Assembly (NCBI GenBank): GCA_024278415.1
Contig: JAJRTI010000827.1
Coordinates: 1-18,622, forward strand
Reading direction: 5' to 3'
Length of the DNA stretch: 18,622 bases
Source: Planctomycetota bacterium
GTDB taxonomy: Bacteria > Planctomycetota > Brocadiia > JAJRTI01
Shown here in pieces: positions 8,044 through 14,375 of the stretch. A program made the position numbers and the translations under genes. The notes below the pieces were generated by a model, which was given only the letters and a program-made list of their open reading frames with translations, ran no database searches and was not told the DNA's origin. How positions within the stretch are numbered: the stretch's first letter is position 1; each line of letters begins with the position of its first letter.

Positions 8044-8063
8044 CGCCACGTCGCGCCGCACAC

Positions 8064-8081
8064 ATCGACAACATGTTGTCG
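8064..8081. repeat. Palindrome ATCGACAACATGTTGTCG, copy 1
   Basis: A perfect 16-bp dyad (CGACAACATGTTGTCG, 8066-8081) lies 39 bp before the radical SAM start. The same 18 bases occur at 18447-18464. There is no unpaired loop, so a dimeric protein site is at least as likely as an RNA hairpin. Confidence 0.6.
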
Positions 8082-8119
8082 CTACATTTGTGTTAACGGG
8101 CTAACGCCCCCGTCCGCAC

Positions 8120-9613
8120 ATGCACGCTGTCCTCGTCTACCGCGGCCGATACCACATCCGGGAAGCGCTCGACTTCGAGACGCTCGCGGCGGTGCTCCGG
8201 CAAGGGGGCCACGAAGTGACGCTCGTGTACGACCCGGACGTGTTCGGCGTCACGGATAACGTGCTCCAGATCGGCTGGCTCGCGCGTCGGCTCTCGGACC
8301 AAGAGCGCATTGTGCAGCGTATCGTCGATGCCAAGCCGGGCGTGGTGCTCCTGAACGTGCTGTCGTCCACGCACGAGTGGTGCCTCGAAGTGGCCGCCCA
8401 AGTCAAGCAGCGCACCGGCGCGGCCACCGTCTTCCTTGGCTTCCATCCCTCCGTGTCCGCCGAGAGCGTGGTGCAGAATGAGGGCGTGGATTACGTGATC
8501 CAGGGCGAGGCCGAGGGCGTCGTCAACCCCCTGCTCGACGCGCTCGCGGACGGCCGCGAACCGAGCGACGTGGGCAACCTGCTCTACCGCAAGAACGGCG
8601 ACGTCGTGCAGACGCGCCGCGCGGAGCCGGTGGATCTCGACGCGCTGCCCCTGCCGGACAAGGACCTGTTCGCGCCGTACGTGTCGCACGCGTATAGCTA
8701 CATGGCCATGGTCAGCCGCGGCTGCCCGTACCTGTGCACCTTCTGCGAAGAGACGTGCAGCAAGAAGCTCTACGGCAGCGGCTACTACCGGCGCAAGAGC
8801 GTGGACACGGTCCTGCGCGAGTTGGCCGAGGGCAAGCGCCGGTACCAATACAAGGAAGTCATCTTCAAGGACTCGTACCTCGCAGTGAATCGCGAATGGA
8901 CGGAGGAACTGATCGCGCGCTACAAGGCCGAGATCGGCGTGCCGTTCAAATGCTTCTGCACGATCCTCGGCTTCGACCGCGACATGGCGCGCCTGCTCAA
9001 GGGCGGCGGGTGCTACGGCATCGAGTTCGGCTTCCAAACGTGGAACGACCGCATCCGCCGCGAGGTGCTGAACCGGCGGGAGACCGCGGAGCAGGCGGTG
9101 GCCGCGTTCGAGGCCTGCGCGGAGGAGAAGCTCTGGTACGACGTGGACCACATGTTCGGCCTGCCCACGGAAACCGAGCAAGACCACATCGAGGGTGCGC
9201 TGCGCTACCGCGAGTTGCGGTACATGAACCGCGTGAAGGTGCACCACCTCCTATACTTGCCGACCGCGGACATCATCGAGCACGGCATCGCCGCGGGCGC
9301 GCTGCCCGCAGACGCGCACGAGCGCCTCGCGGCCGGCTGGGAGAGCGACTTCTACGACGCGCAGGTGGGCAGCGAAGAGGAGCGCAAGGCCATCGCCGGC
9401 TATGCCGCGCTCTACAAGCTGCTGCCGATCATGCCCCGGTGGCTCGTGCGTTGGTTCACGCGGAACGGCCGCGTGCGCTGGTTGCGCCACATCCCGTCCC
9501 CGCTCATGGCCCTGCTCCAGGCGCTCAACGCGCTCCGCACCGGCGACTTGCGCTTCCGCGCGTACCTGAGCTTCTACCCCCGCAAGGTCTGGCTCGGCCT
9601 CCGCAGGCGGTAG
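8120..9613 (+). CDS. B12-binding-domain radical SAM protein
   Basis: The product is 497 residues. An N-terminal cobalamin-binding-like Rossmann domain (about 1-150: HAVLVYRGRYHIREAL, GVVLLNVLSSTH, VFLGFHPSV, YVIQGEAE) is followed by a radical SAM barrel (about 190-400). The [4Fe-4S] motif CPYLCTFC places the ligands at Cys202, Cys206 and Cys209. LPLPDKDLF before the cluster motif is the usual linker. The N-domain lacks DxHxxG, as in class B (BchE/RSMT-like) members. The C-terminal ~90 residues are basic and helical with no recognised domain. The reaction is unknown: methylation of an unactivated carbon or another radical rearrangement is typical for the family. No ribosome-binding site is obvious. 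Paired-REP copies A and B flank the gene. The methyltransferase 264 bp downstream is on the same strand but separated by a repeat. Confidence 0.88.
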   Translation: MHAVLVYRGRYHIREALDFETLAAVLRQGGHEVTLVYDPDVFGVTDNVLQIGWLARRLSDQERIVQRIVDAKPGVVLLNVLSSTHEWCLEVAAQVKQRTGAATVFLGFHPSVSAESVVQNEGVDYVIQGEAEGVVNPLLDALADGREPSDVGNLLYRKNGDVVQTRRAEPVDLDALPLPDKDLFAPYVSHAYSYMAMVSRGCPYLCTFCEETCSKKLYGSGYYRRKSVDTVLRELAEGKRRYQYKEVIFKDSYLAVNREWTEELIARYKAEIGVPFKCFCTILGFDRDMARLLKGGGCYGIEFGFQTWNDRIRREVLNRRETAEQAVAAFEACAEEKLWYDVDHMFGLPTETEQDHIEGALRYRELRYMNRVKVHHLLYLPTADIIEHGIAAGALPADAHERLAAGWESDFYDAQVGSEEERKAIAGYAALYKLLPIMPRWLVRWFTRNGRVRWLRHIPSPLMALLQALNALRTGDLRFRAYLSFYPRKVWLGLRRR

Positions 9614-9653
9614 GCCTCGGAGGAGATATGAAGGACAGGCGGTGAAGGAGATG

Positions 9654-9728
9654 AGGCTCGTAGTAGGGCGATTCATCGCCCGTGGCTACAGACGCAGAGA
9701 CGGGCGATGAATCGCCCTACAAACAGCC
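9654..9728 (-). repeat. Paired REP (BIME-like) element, copy B, inverted
   Basis: The left arm 9660-9683 and right arm 9700-9720 are inverted repeats; the right arm has lost the outer TAC. The outer flanks (AGGCTC on the left, CAAACAGCC on the right) match those of copies A and C only when reversed, so B is in the opposite orientation. It lies between the radical SAM and methyltransferase genes. The rest of the gap (9729-9877) shows nothing else. Confidence 0.75.
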
Positions 9729-9877
9729 TGCCGGCGGCGCGGCGTATCCTTTCTTGCAACGAAGCATCTCAACTCTTGGCACGGCGAGATTCTTCAACCT
9801 TCCGACGGCCGCCACCAACCATTAACCATTCCGAACAGACCGCCGAAGGGCGGGACTCCAAACTCCGAGGCGCCCCA

Positions 9878-10612
9878 ATGATCCGCGAACACAAGAGCGA
9901 CGACTGGCAAGAATACGTGGTGGACTGGAAAGGCGACCCGCACGCGGTCATGGAGCCGCTGGAGCGCGAGATCCAGATCGTGGATGACGCGCTCGCGGCG
10001 CTCGTGGACGCGGGCATGCTCGCGCATACGCAATACGACCACGAGATGTTCCTCGCACACCGCGAGGCGGTCAAGGCGAACTTCGAGATCCCCTGGACCG
10101 GCATCAGCCCGCGCATGCAGCGCTTGCTCTACGCGATCAACGCGATCATGCAGCCCAACGTGATGCTCGCCGCGGGCATCTTCTGCGGCAACACGTTAAT
10201 CTCCAATGCCGGCGCGGCCATCGGGCCCGGCGCCTGCTACCAGGCCGAGAAGTTGGTGGGCATCGAGATCAAGCCGGAGGAGGCCGGCCGCGCGCGGCGT
10301 AACGTCGCGACCATCGACCCCGAGGGCCAGTGCGAGATTCTGGGCATGGACGCGGTCGAGTGGATCGCGGGGTTCGACGGCAACATCGACCTGCTCTACA
10401 TCGACGCGGACGGTGCGTATCTCCAGATCGTGCAGGAAGCCGCCAAGCGCGCGCTGCGGCCCGGCAGCCTCGTTGTGGCCCACAACTCGATCAATCTCGC
10501 CCACCAGATCGCCGACTTCCTCGAATACGTGCGCCACGATGCCCACTTCAGCGAGAGCATGAACATCCATATCGACGACCAGGGCATCGAGGTGTCCATG
10601 TGGCAGGGCTGA
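9878..10612 (+). CDS. Class I SAM-dependent methyltransferase, O-methyltransferase-like
   Basis: The product is 244 residues from the ATG at 9878, with GAGG 7-8 bp upstream; the longer frame to 9707 runs through repeat DNA. A helical N-terminal cap (1-90) is followed by a Rossmann methyltransferase core. The glycine-rich SAM loop is VMLAAGIFCGNTL (95-107), the acidic ribose-binding end of strand 2 is Glu130 in LVGIEI, MDAVEW is near 157-162, and DLLYIDADG (171-179) is the strand-4/metal region typical of caffeoyl-CoA-type and Methyltransf_24 enzymes. The late SLVVAHNSIN replaces the usual DN motif and may mark the substrate end. The substrate is unknown; a small molecule or sugar hydroxyl is likely by family. 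Its link with the radical SAM gene is only by neighbourhood. Confidence 0.75.
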   Translation: MIREHKSDDWQEYVVDWKGDPHAVMEPLEREIQIVDDALAALVDAGMLAHTQYDHEMFLAHREAVKANFEIPWTGISPRMQRLLYAINAIMQPNVMLAAGIFCGNTLISNAGAAIGPGACYQAEKLVGIEIKPEEAGRARRNVATIDPEGQCEILGMDAVEWIAGFDGNIDLLYIDADGAYLQIVQEAAKRALRPGSLVVAHNSINLAHQIADFLEYVRHDAHFSESMNIHIDDQGIEVSMWQG

Positions 10613-10617
10613 TGATT

Positions 10618-10684
10618 GTAGCCGAAGCCGCCAGGCTTCGGGCTCTGTTGGCATGGCCCCCCGAACTCTGGCGAGTTCGGCTAC
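10618..10684. repeat. Pair of GTAG-footed 8-bp hairpins between convergent genes (bidirectional barrier)
   Basis: Two perfect hairpins, CCGAAGCC-GCCA-GGCTTCGG (10622-10641) and CCGAACTC-TGGC-GAGTTCGG (10661-10680), are bracketed by GTAGCCGAA (10618-10626) and TTCGGCTAC (10676-10684), so GTAG stands at both outer ends in inverted orientation. The pair fills the 78-bp gap between the methyltransferase (plus) and the GH32-like gene (minus). The structure is that of a BIME, and the place is right for a two-way transcription terminator. Confidence 0.7.
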
Positions 10685-10690
10685 GTGCGC

Positions 10691-12937
10691 TCACGGCTCC
10701 ACGCGTACCCAAACGCGATCCACGTACATCGTGCAGTTGTTCGTGTTCGGGCAGAAGCCGATGGTCTGGATGCGGTGCACGCCGTCGTCGCCGAAGGGCA
10801 GGCCGGTCGCGGTCTGGTCGCCGACCGTGAGGTCAAACGTCGCGGCCTTGAGGTCCGCGTCGATGGCCACGTCGACCCACTCGTCCCGCGGCACGGTCAT
10901 GCCCTGGATGGGGTTCCGCTTCTTGTGGTAGTAGCTCACCACGCCGTTGGGGTAGAAACGCACGTTGAACGCGCGGCGATCGTACTGGTCCGGCGCGTTG
11001 TCGTACGCGTCGATGTCCACGCAATACTTGTTCGTGGACGGCACGTAGATGCGCGCCTTGACTTGGATGCGGCCCTTCTCCGTATCGGCCGCGTCCTGGG
11101 GGGACAGCTTCACCCAGGCACGTCCGCCGGCTCTGGATTTCTCGTCGCGGCGTTCGGCCTTGAGGTAGTGGTTCTTGCCGGCTTTGCCGCTGCCAATGGG
11201 ATCGTCGCAGAGCACCTGCACGCGGTCGGGGCTGCCCTCGGCGATGTGCCAGCCGCTGCCGTCGCCGCCGGGCGCGGGGTCGAGGTCGTCGTCGGTCGGA
11301 GTGACGCCGGCCTTCACGGACTGGAAGTCGTCGTCGATCGCGACGAATGGCTTGCGGTCGCGATTCTTCTTCGGAATGCCGCCGAACTTGCTCACGTCCG
11401 GCCGCACGGGATCGGGTTGATACGGCACGAATTGGAACGCGTAGAGGTCCGCATCGCGCAGCACGAACCGCAGCCGCACCGGCTTGCCCGCTAGCGCGCG
11501 CACGTCGCCGCCCGCGTACCGCCAGCACACGCGGTAGCGCAAGCTGTCGCAGAAGATCTCCGGGCACTCTTCGAGTGCGTATCCGTCGATGGGCTTGCCG
11601 TCCGCGTCCTGGATTTCGACCTGGATACTGCCCGCGGCCGAGGTGGACGCGTTGAGCACCAAATTGCCGCCCTCGAAGACGAGGGGCTTGGTCACGATCT
11701 CACCGCCGCTGAACGGCGCGTACGCGGACACGAACCCGTCGACCCTCACCGTGTAGCGCCGCACGCTCGTATACGTGCCCTCCCAATAGCCTTCGGTTGC
11801 GTAGAGCGAGATCTCGTCCGGCGCGGCGGGCAGGTGCGAGCGCGTCTCGACCATGCCCCAGAAGACGAAGTTGTCGCCGTAGACCCACGAGTCTTTCTGC
11901 ATGGGTCCGGGCCGAATGAACGCCTCGGCCCAGCGCTTGAAGCGCAGGCCGTCGCGGCTCGTCATGAAGACCGCGTCGGTCACGGTCGTGCCGTAGCGCC
12001 GGCTCGACTTGGCGCGCACCAAGCGCACCTCCTGGCCTGGGAGGTCAAGCATGGGGTCGGACCAGCCGCGATCGTTGTACCGCATGGGAAAGCCCATGAA
12101 GATGTGCGGCGCGCGGTAGTAGGGCTGGACCTGATTCGTGTAGAGCGCCTGCACCGGCGCGCCGGGGTACTCCAGCCACTGCGGCTTGGGGAAGTGGAGG
12201 ATGTCCTTGGACACCGCGGTCATGATGCCGCGCACGCCGGCGTTGAAGTGCCGGTGGTACTCGCGGTATTCCTCGCGCACCGGATCCCAAAACGCGAGAT
12301 TCTGCGAGTCGAACGCGCCGAAGGTTTGGATCGGCTTGTCGCTCATGAGCGAGAAGTGGAGCCCGTCGCCTGACTTGAGCACATACATGCCGCGAGGCTT
12401 CTGGCCAATCGTAATGATCTTGTACTTCTCGTCCGGCGGGCAGTTGGGGTTCGTGTCGATGAACGTCGCGGTGTGCGCGGGGTCGCCGCCGACCTCGGCG
12501 ATGAGCGCGGTATCGACCACGATGTTGTTGGCCTTAGATCCCTCGAACTCGATGATGCCCAGCTCCGGCTTGCGCCAGTGGATGCCGTCGTCACTCTCCG
12601 CGTAGCACAGCACCCAGGGGTGCGTCTTGCGCGCCTGGGCCGGCTTGCCGCCGTGCTCGTAGTGGCCCCCGCGGTAGTACATCTTGTAGAGGTCGCCGTC
12701 CTTGAACACGGATTGGTACCCGCTCGCGTTGCCGCCCCAGGGCTCGTCCGTGCGCAACACGATCTCCTTGCGCTCCGGCCGGTGCAACTGAAGCCGAGCG
12801 CCGCCGGCCATCGACTCGATCAGATACTCATCGACGAACAGCTCCAGGCGCGAGCCGATGCGGATCGGACCGTCTGGGGCCGCGGCGACGATCGAACAGA
12901 CGGAAGCCAGCACGAGGAAGGCGGCGGCTGTGTTCAT
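10691..12937 (-). CDS. Secreted GH32/GH43-like beta-propeller protein with C-terminal sandwich domain
   Basis: The product is 748 residues from the ATG at 12935-12937, which has AGGAG 7-8 bp upstream and is followed at once by a Sec signal peptide (NTAAAFLVLASVCSIVAAA, predicted cleavage near residue 20). The longer frame reaching 13219 runs through a REP pair and is rejected. Residues ~25-500 open with IGSRLELFVDEYLIES and contain GDLYKMYYRGG and LCYAESDDGIHW, repeats typical of five-bladed propellers of the GH32/GH43 type found in PVC bacteria. Residues ~529-748 (DDDFQSVKAG to VDRVWVRVEP) look like a concanavalin/LamG-like sandwich. Catalytic acids cannot be assigned with confidence, so it may be a glycan-binding protein. 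The export signal fits work outside the cytoplasm. Confidence 0.75.
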   Translation of the reverse strand: MNTAAAFLVLASVCSIVAAAPDGPIRIGSRLELFVDEYLIESMAGGARLQLHRPERKEIVLRTDEPWGGNASGYQSVFKDGDLYKMYYRGGHYEHGGKPAQARKTHPWVLCYAESDDGIHWRKPELGIIEFEGSKANNIVVDTALIAEVGGDPAHTATFIDTNPNCPPDEKYKIITIGQKPRGMYVLKSGDGLHFSLMSDKPIQTFGAFDSQNLAFWDPVREEYREYHRHFNAGVRGIMTAVSKDILHFPKPQWLEYPGAPVQALYTNQVQPYYRAPHIFMGFPMRYNDRGWSDPMLDLPGQEVRLVRAKSSRRYGTTVTDAVFMTSRDGLRFKRWAEAFIRPGPMQKDSWVYGDNFVFWGMVETRSHLPAAPDEISLYATEGYWEGTYTSVRRYTVRVDGFVSAYAPFSGGEIVTKPLVFEGGNLVLNASTSAAGSIQVEIQDADGKPIDGYALEECPEIFCDSLRYRVCWRYAGGDVRALAGKPVRLRFVLRDADLYAFQFVPYQPDPVRPDVSKFGGIPKKNRDRKPFVAIDDDFQSVKAGVTPTDDDLDPAPGGDGSGWHIAEGSPDRVQVLCDDPIGSGKAGKNHYLKAERRDEKSRAGGRAWVKLSPQDAADTEKGRIQVKARIYVPSTNKYCVDIDAYDNAPDQYDRRAFNVRFYPNGVVSYYHKKRNPIQGMTVPRDEWVDVAIDADLKAATFDLTVGDQTATGLPFGDDGVHRIQTIGFCPNTNNCTMYVDRVWVRVEP

Positions 12938-13013
12938 GGCGAAGCTCCTGGAGTTGTGTGACGTCGACCATGCCCGGCGCGCGGTCGGCATCGCCGGCGG
13001 CGTGTGTGCCGGT

Positions 13014-13042
13014 AGCGTAATCTCGCCGCGACGCGAAGTCAA
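13014..13042 (-). promoter_or_regulatory. Candidate promoter of the GH32-like gene
   Basis: On the minus strand TTGACT (13042-13037) is followed after 17 bp by TACGCT (13019-13014). The -35 box is a 5/6 match, but the -10 box is only 3/6. The start would be about 70 nt upstream of the ATG. Confidence 0.3.
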
Positions 13043-13062
13043 TGCGTCCTGCTGGACGAGCG

Positions 13063-13141
13063 GGCCGTTTGTAGTAGGGCGATTTATCGCCCGTTGCTTC
13101 GAGGTGCAGAGACGGGCGATGAATCGCCCTACTACGAGCCT
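13063..13141 (+). repeat. Paired REP (BIME-like) element, copy C
   Basis: Arms 13071-13094 and 13112-13135 are 24-bp inverted repeats with one mismatch, identical arm by arm to copy A. The spacer is 17 bp. Flanks GGCCGTTT and GAGCCT match copy A in the same orientation, but the spacer resembles A's only after reversal. The element lies between the divergent GH32-like and cupin genes. Confidence 0.8.
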
Positions 13142-13171
13142 GCGGCGTCTGCCGTTAGGGCCCGCAATTCC

Positions 13172-13188
13172 CATGGTGAAACTCCTGG
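13172..13188 (-). other. Second copy of a ribosome-site/start-codon segment
   Basis: On the minus strand CCAGGAGTTTCACCATG matches 15 of 17 bases of CCAGGAGCTTCGCCATG, the actual translation start of the GH32-like gene (12951-12935). It is in frame with that gene 79 codons upstream, across REP copy C. The peptide between has no coding character, so this is either a displaced start-region duplicate or chance. Confidence 0.35.
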
Positions 13189-13198
13189 CTCTCTCGTG

Positions 13199-13226
13199 TT
13201 GACTCACCCATGCGCGCACCTATAAT
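13199..13226 (+). promoter_or_regulatory. Sigma70 promoter of the cupin-nnrE operon
   Basis: TTGACT (13199-13204, 5/6) and a perfect TATAAT (13221-13226) are separated by 16 bp. Transcription would begin near 13233, giving a leader of about 44 nt with GGAGG at 13264-13268 ahead of the cupin ATG. Confidence 0.65.
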
Positions 13227-13276
13227 GATGCCCGACGAATGAACGGCCCAGCAACGCCTGTGTGGAGGATCTGACC

Positions 13277-13615
13277 ATGGAGCGCGTGAACGAGCACGAT
13301 TTGGAGTACCGCGACGGCGATTCCGGCGTGAAGTATCTCTTCCGCGGGCCGTACACCGACTGGGGAGTGCTGAAGTTTCTGCCCGGCCAAGAGCTGGGCC
13401 AACACAAGCACGAGCGCATCGAAGAGACCTTCTACTTCGTCAAGGGCGAGCCGAAGATGATCGTGAACGGCGAGGAGTACCGCGTACGCCAGGGCGACGC
13501 GTTCCGTATGGAGGTGGGCGACGTGCACAACATCGTCAACGACACCGACGCGGCCATCGAGGCCGTGTTCATCAAGAGCGCGTACGACCCCAAGGACAAG
13601 GTGAACGTCGAATGA
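13277..13615 (+). CDS. Single-domain cupin protein
   Basis: The product is 112 residues, one cupin barrel. Motif 1 is PGQELGQHKHERIEETFYF with probable metal ligands His43, His45 and Glu49 or Glu50; motif 2 is GDAFRMEVGDVHNIVN with His84. Such small cupins bind a divalent metal and serve as isomerases, dioxygenases or sugar/ligand sensors; no substrate can be named. The ATG at 13277 has GGAGG 8 bp upstream, better than the GTG at 13262. The stop overlaps the nnrE start by 4 bp (ATGA), so the two are translationally coupled and probably share a process or at least their control. Confidence 0.85.
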   Translation: MERVNEHDLEYRDGDSGVKYLFRGPYTDWGVLKFLPGQELGQHKHERIEETFYFVKGEPKMIVNGEEYRVRQGDAFRMEVGDVHNIVNDTDAAIEAVFIKSAYDPKDKVNVE

Positions 13616-14280
13616 GGCCCATGACGCGCGACGAGGTGCGGGACGTGGACCGCCGCGCGATCGAGGAGTTCGGCATCCCGGGCCTCGTGCTCATGGAGAA
13701 CGCCGGCCGCGGCGCGGCCGACATCGCGCAGGCCATGCTCTCGGGCATCGACGCCTCGCGCATCGCGATTCTTTGCGGCAAGGGCAACAACGGCGGCGAC
13801 GGCTTCGTCATGGCGCGGCATCTGCGCAACCGCGGCTTCCCAGTCGAGACGTTCTACACCGGCAAGGCCGACGCCGCGGGCGACGGCGACGCCGCGATGA
13901 ACCTGCGCATCGTGCAGAAGATAGGGCTGCCCCTGGAGGAGGTGCTCACGGCCGACGACGCGGCCGCGCTGGGCGAACGGTTCGACCTCTACGACCTCAT
14001 CATCGACGCGCTGCTCGGCACGGGCCTCACCGGCGAACCCCGGGAGCCGGCGCGCACGCTCATCGAGGCCGTCAACGCGTCGGGCAATCTCGTGCTCGCG
14101 GTGGACATCCCTTCCGGCCTGGACTGCGACACCGGCGAGCCGCTCGGCGTCGCCGTGAACGCGACGCGGACCGCGACGTTCGCCGCGAACAAGGTGGGCT
14201 TCACCAAGCCGCAAGCGCGGGCCTACTGCGGCAGGGTCACGGTCGTGGACATTGGCTGCCCGCGGTGCTTGGTGGAGTGA
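13612..14280 (+). CDS. nnrE: NAD(P)H-hydrate epimerase (YjeF N-terminal domain)
   Basis: The product is 222 residues. The enzyme interconverts the R and S forms of hydrated NAD(P)H so that the companion dehydratase can repair them. Hallmarks are GLVLMENAGRG (24-34), the dinucleotide loop CGKGNNGGDGF (55-65), DALLGTGLTG, and AVDIPSGLDCDTG with the conserved Asp-Ile-Pro-Ser-Gly. In many bacteria this domain is fused to the ADP/ATP-dependent NAD(P)HX dehydratase (NnrD); here it stands alone, so a separate dehydratase must be elsewhere if the pathway is complete. The start overlaps the cupin stop by 4 bp; the ATG at 13621 is a possible alternative. It is convergent with nadD. Confidence 0.9.
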   Translation: MRPMTRDEVRDVDRRAIEEFGIPGLVLMENAGRGAADIAQAMLSGIDASRIAILCGKGNNGGDGFVMARHLRNRGFPVETFYTGKADAAGDGDAAMNLRIVQKIGLPLEEVLTADDAAALGERFDLYDLIIDALLGTGLTGEPREPARTLIEAVNASGNLVLAVDIPSGLDCDTGEPLGVAVNATRTATFAANKVGFTKPQARAYCGRVTVVDIGCPRCLVE

Positions 14281-14290
14281 GGGGATCCTT

Positions 14291-14323
14291 CAGATCCGTC
14301 AGATCCGTCGGATCTGTCAGATC
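14291..14323. repeat. 9-bp tandem repeat (CAGATCCGT-like), 3.7 units
   Basis: The units are CAGATCCGT (14291-14299), CAGATCCGT (14300-14308), CGGATCTGT (14309-14317) and a partial CAGATC (14318-14323). The array lies just after the nnrE stop in non-coding DNA. It could arise by slippage; no function is evident. Confidence 0.65.
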
Positions 14324-14347
14324 AAGCATCTTCCTGGGTTTGTCCCG

Positions 14348-14369
14348 CCGTCCGCCGGATGGCGGACGG
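14348..14369. terminator. 9-bp hairpin between convergent nnrE and nadD
   Basis: CCGTCCGCC-GGAT-GGCGGACGG is a perfect 9-bp GC stem with a 4-nt loop, lying in the 95-bp gap between two convergent genes, the expected place for a two-way terminator. There is no T-run. On the minus strand GTAG (14379-14376), which includes the nadD stop codon, lies 6 nt before the stem, so it also resembles the REP-like units seen elsewhere in the window. Confidence 0.55.
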
Positions 14370-14375
14370 CTGCGG

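Larger units (their letters stand above)
7716..8119. other. Hairpin-rich non-coding gap between divergent genes
   Basis: This 404-bp gap separates the GH106-like gene (minus) from the radical SAM gene (plus). Beyond the promoter, REP pair and palindrome listed separately, it holds the 12-bp palindrome CCGCGTACGCGG (near 7860), a 6-bp stem TCGCAG/CTGCGA (7913-7930) and a GGAG-footed hairpin (7934-7951: GGCGGC-TGC-GCCGCC). Open frames crossing the gap run through the repeats and look non-coding. Confidence 0.6.

Noticed and set aside
7754..8074. 106-codon minus-strand frame in the hairpin-rich gap
   Set aside because: It reads through REP copy A and the hairpins; the peptide is the typical spurious translation of such repeats.
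9628..9723. Short peptides with good ribosome sites after the radical SAM gene (MKDRR; MRLVVGRFIARG)
   Set aside because: The first is five codons and the second is a translation of REP copy B; neither shows conservation.
9707..9877. 57-codon N-terminal extension of the methyltransferase
   Set aside because: It begins inside REP copy B, has no conserved sequence, and a good ribosome site stands before the ATG at 9878.
7956..13141. CRISPR array or insertion sequence
   Set aside because: Repeats are three, inverted within themselves and separated by kilobases of genes, not regularly spaced; no transposase and no target-site duplications could be seen.
12938..13219. N-terminal extension of the GH32-like protein
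   Set aside because: The extension translates the REP pair (VVGRFIARL-type peptide) and precedes a clear ribosome site and signal peptide at 12937.
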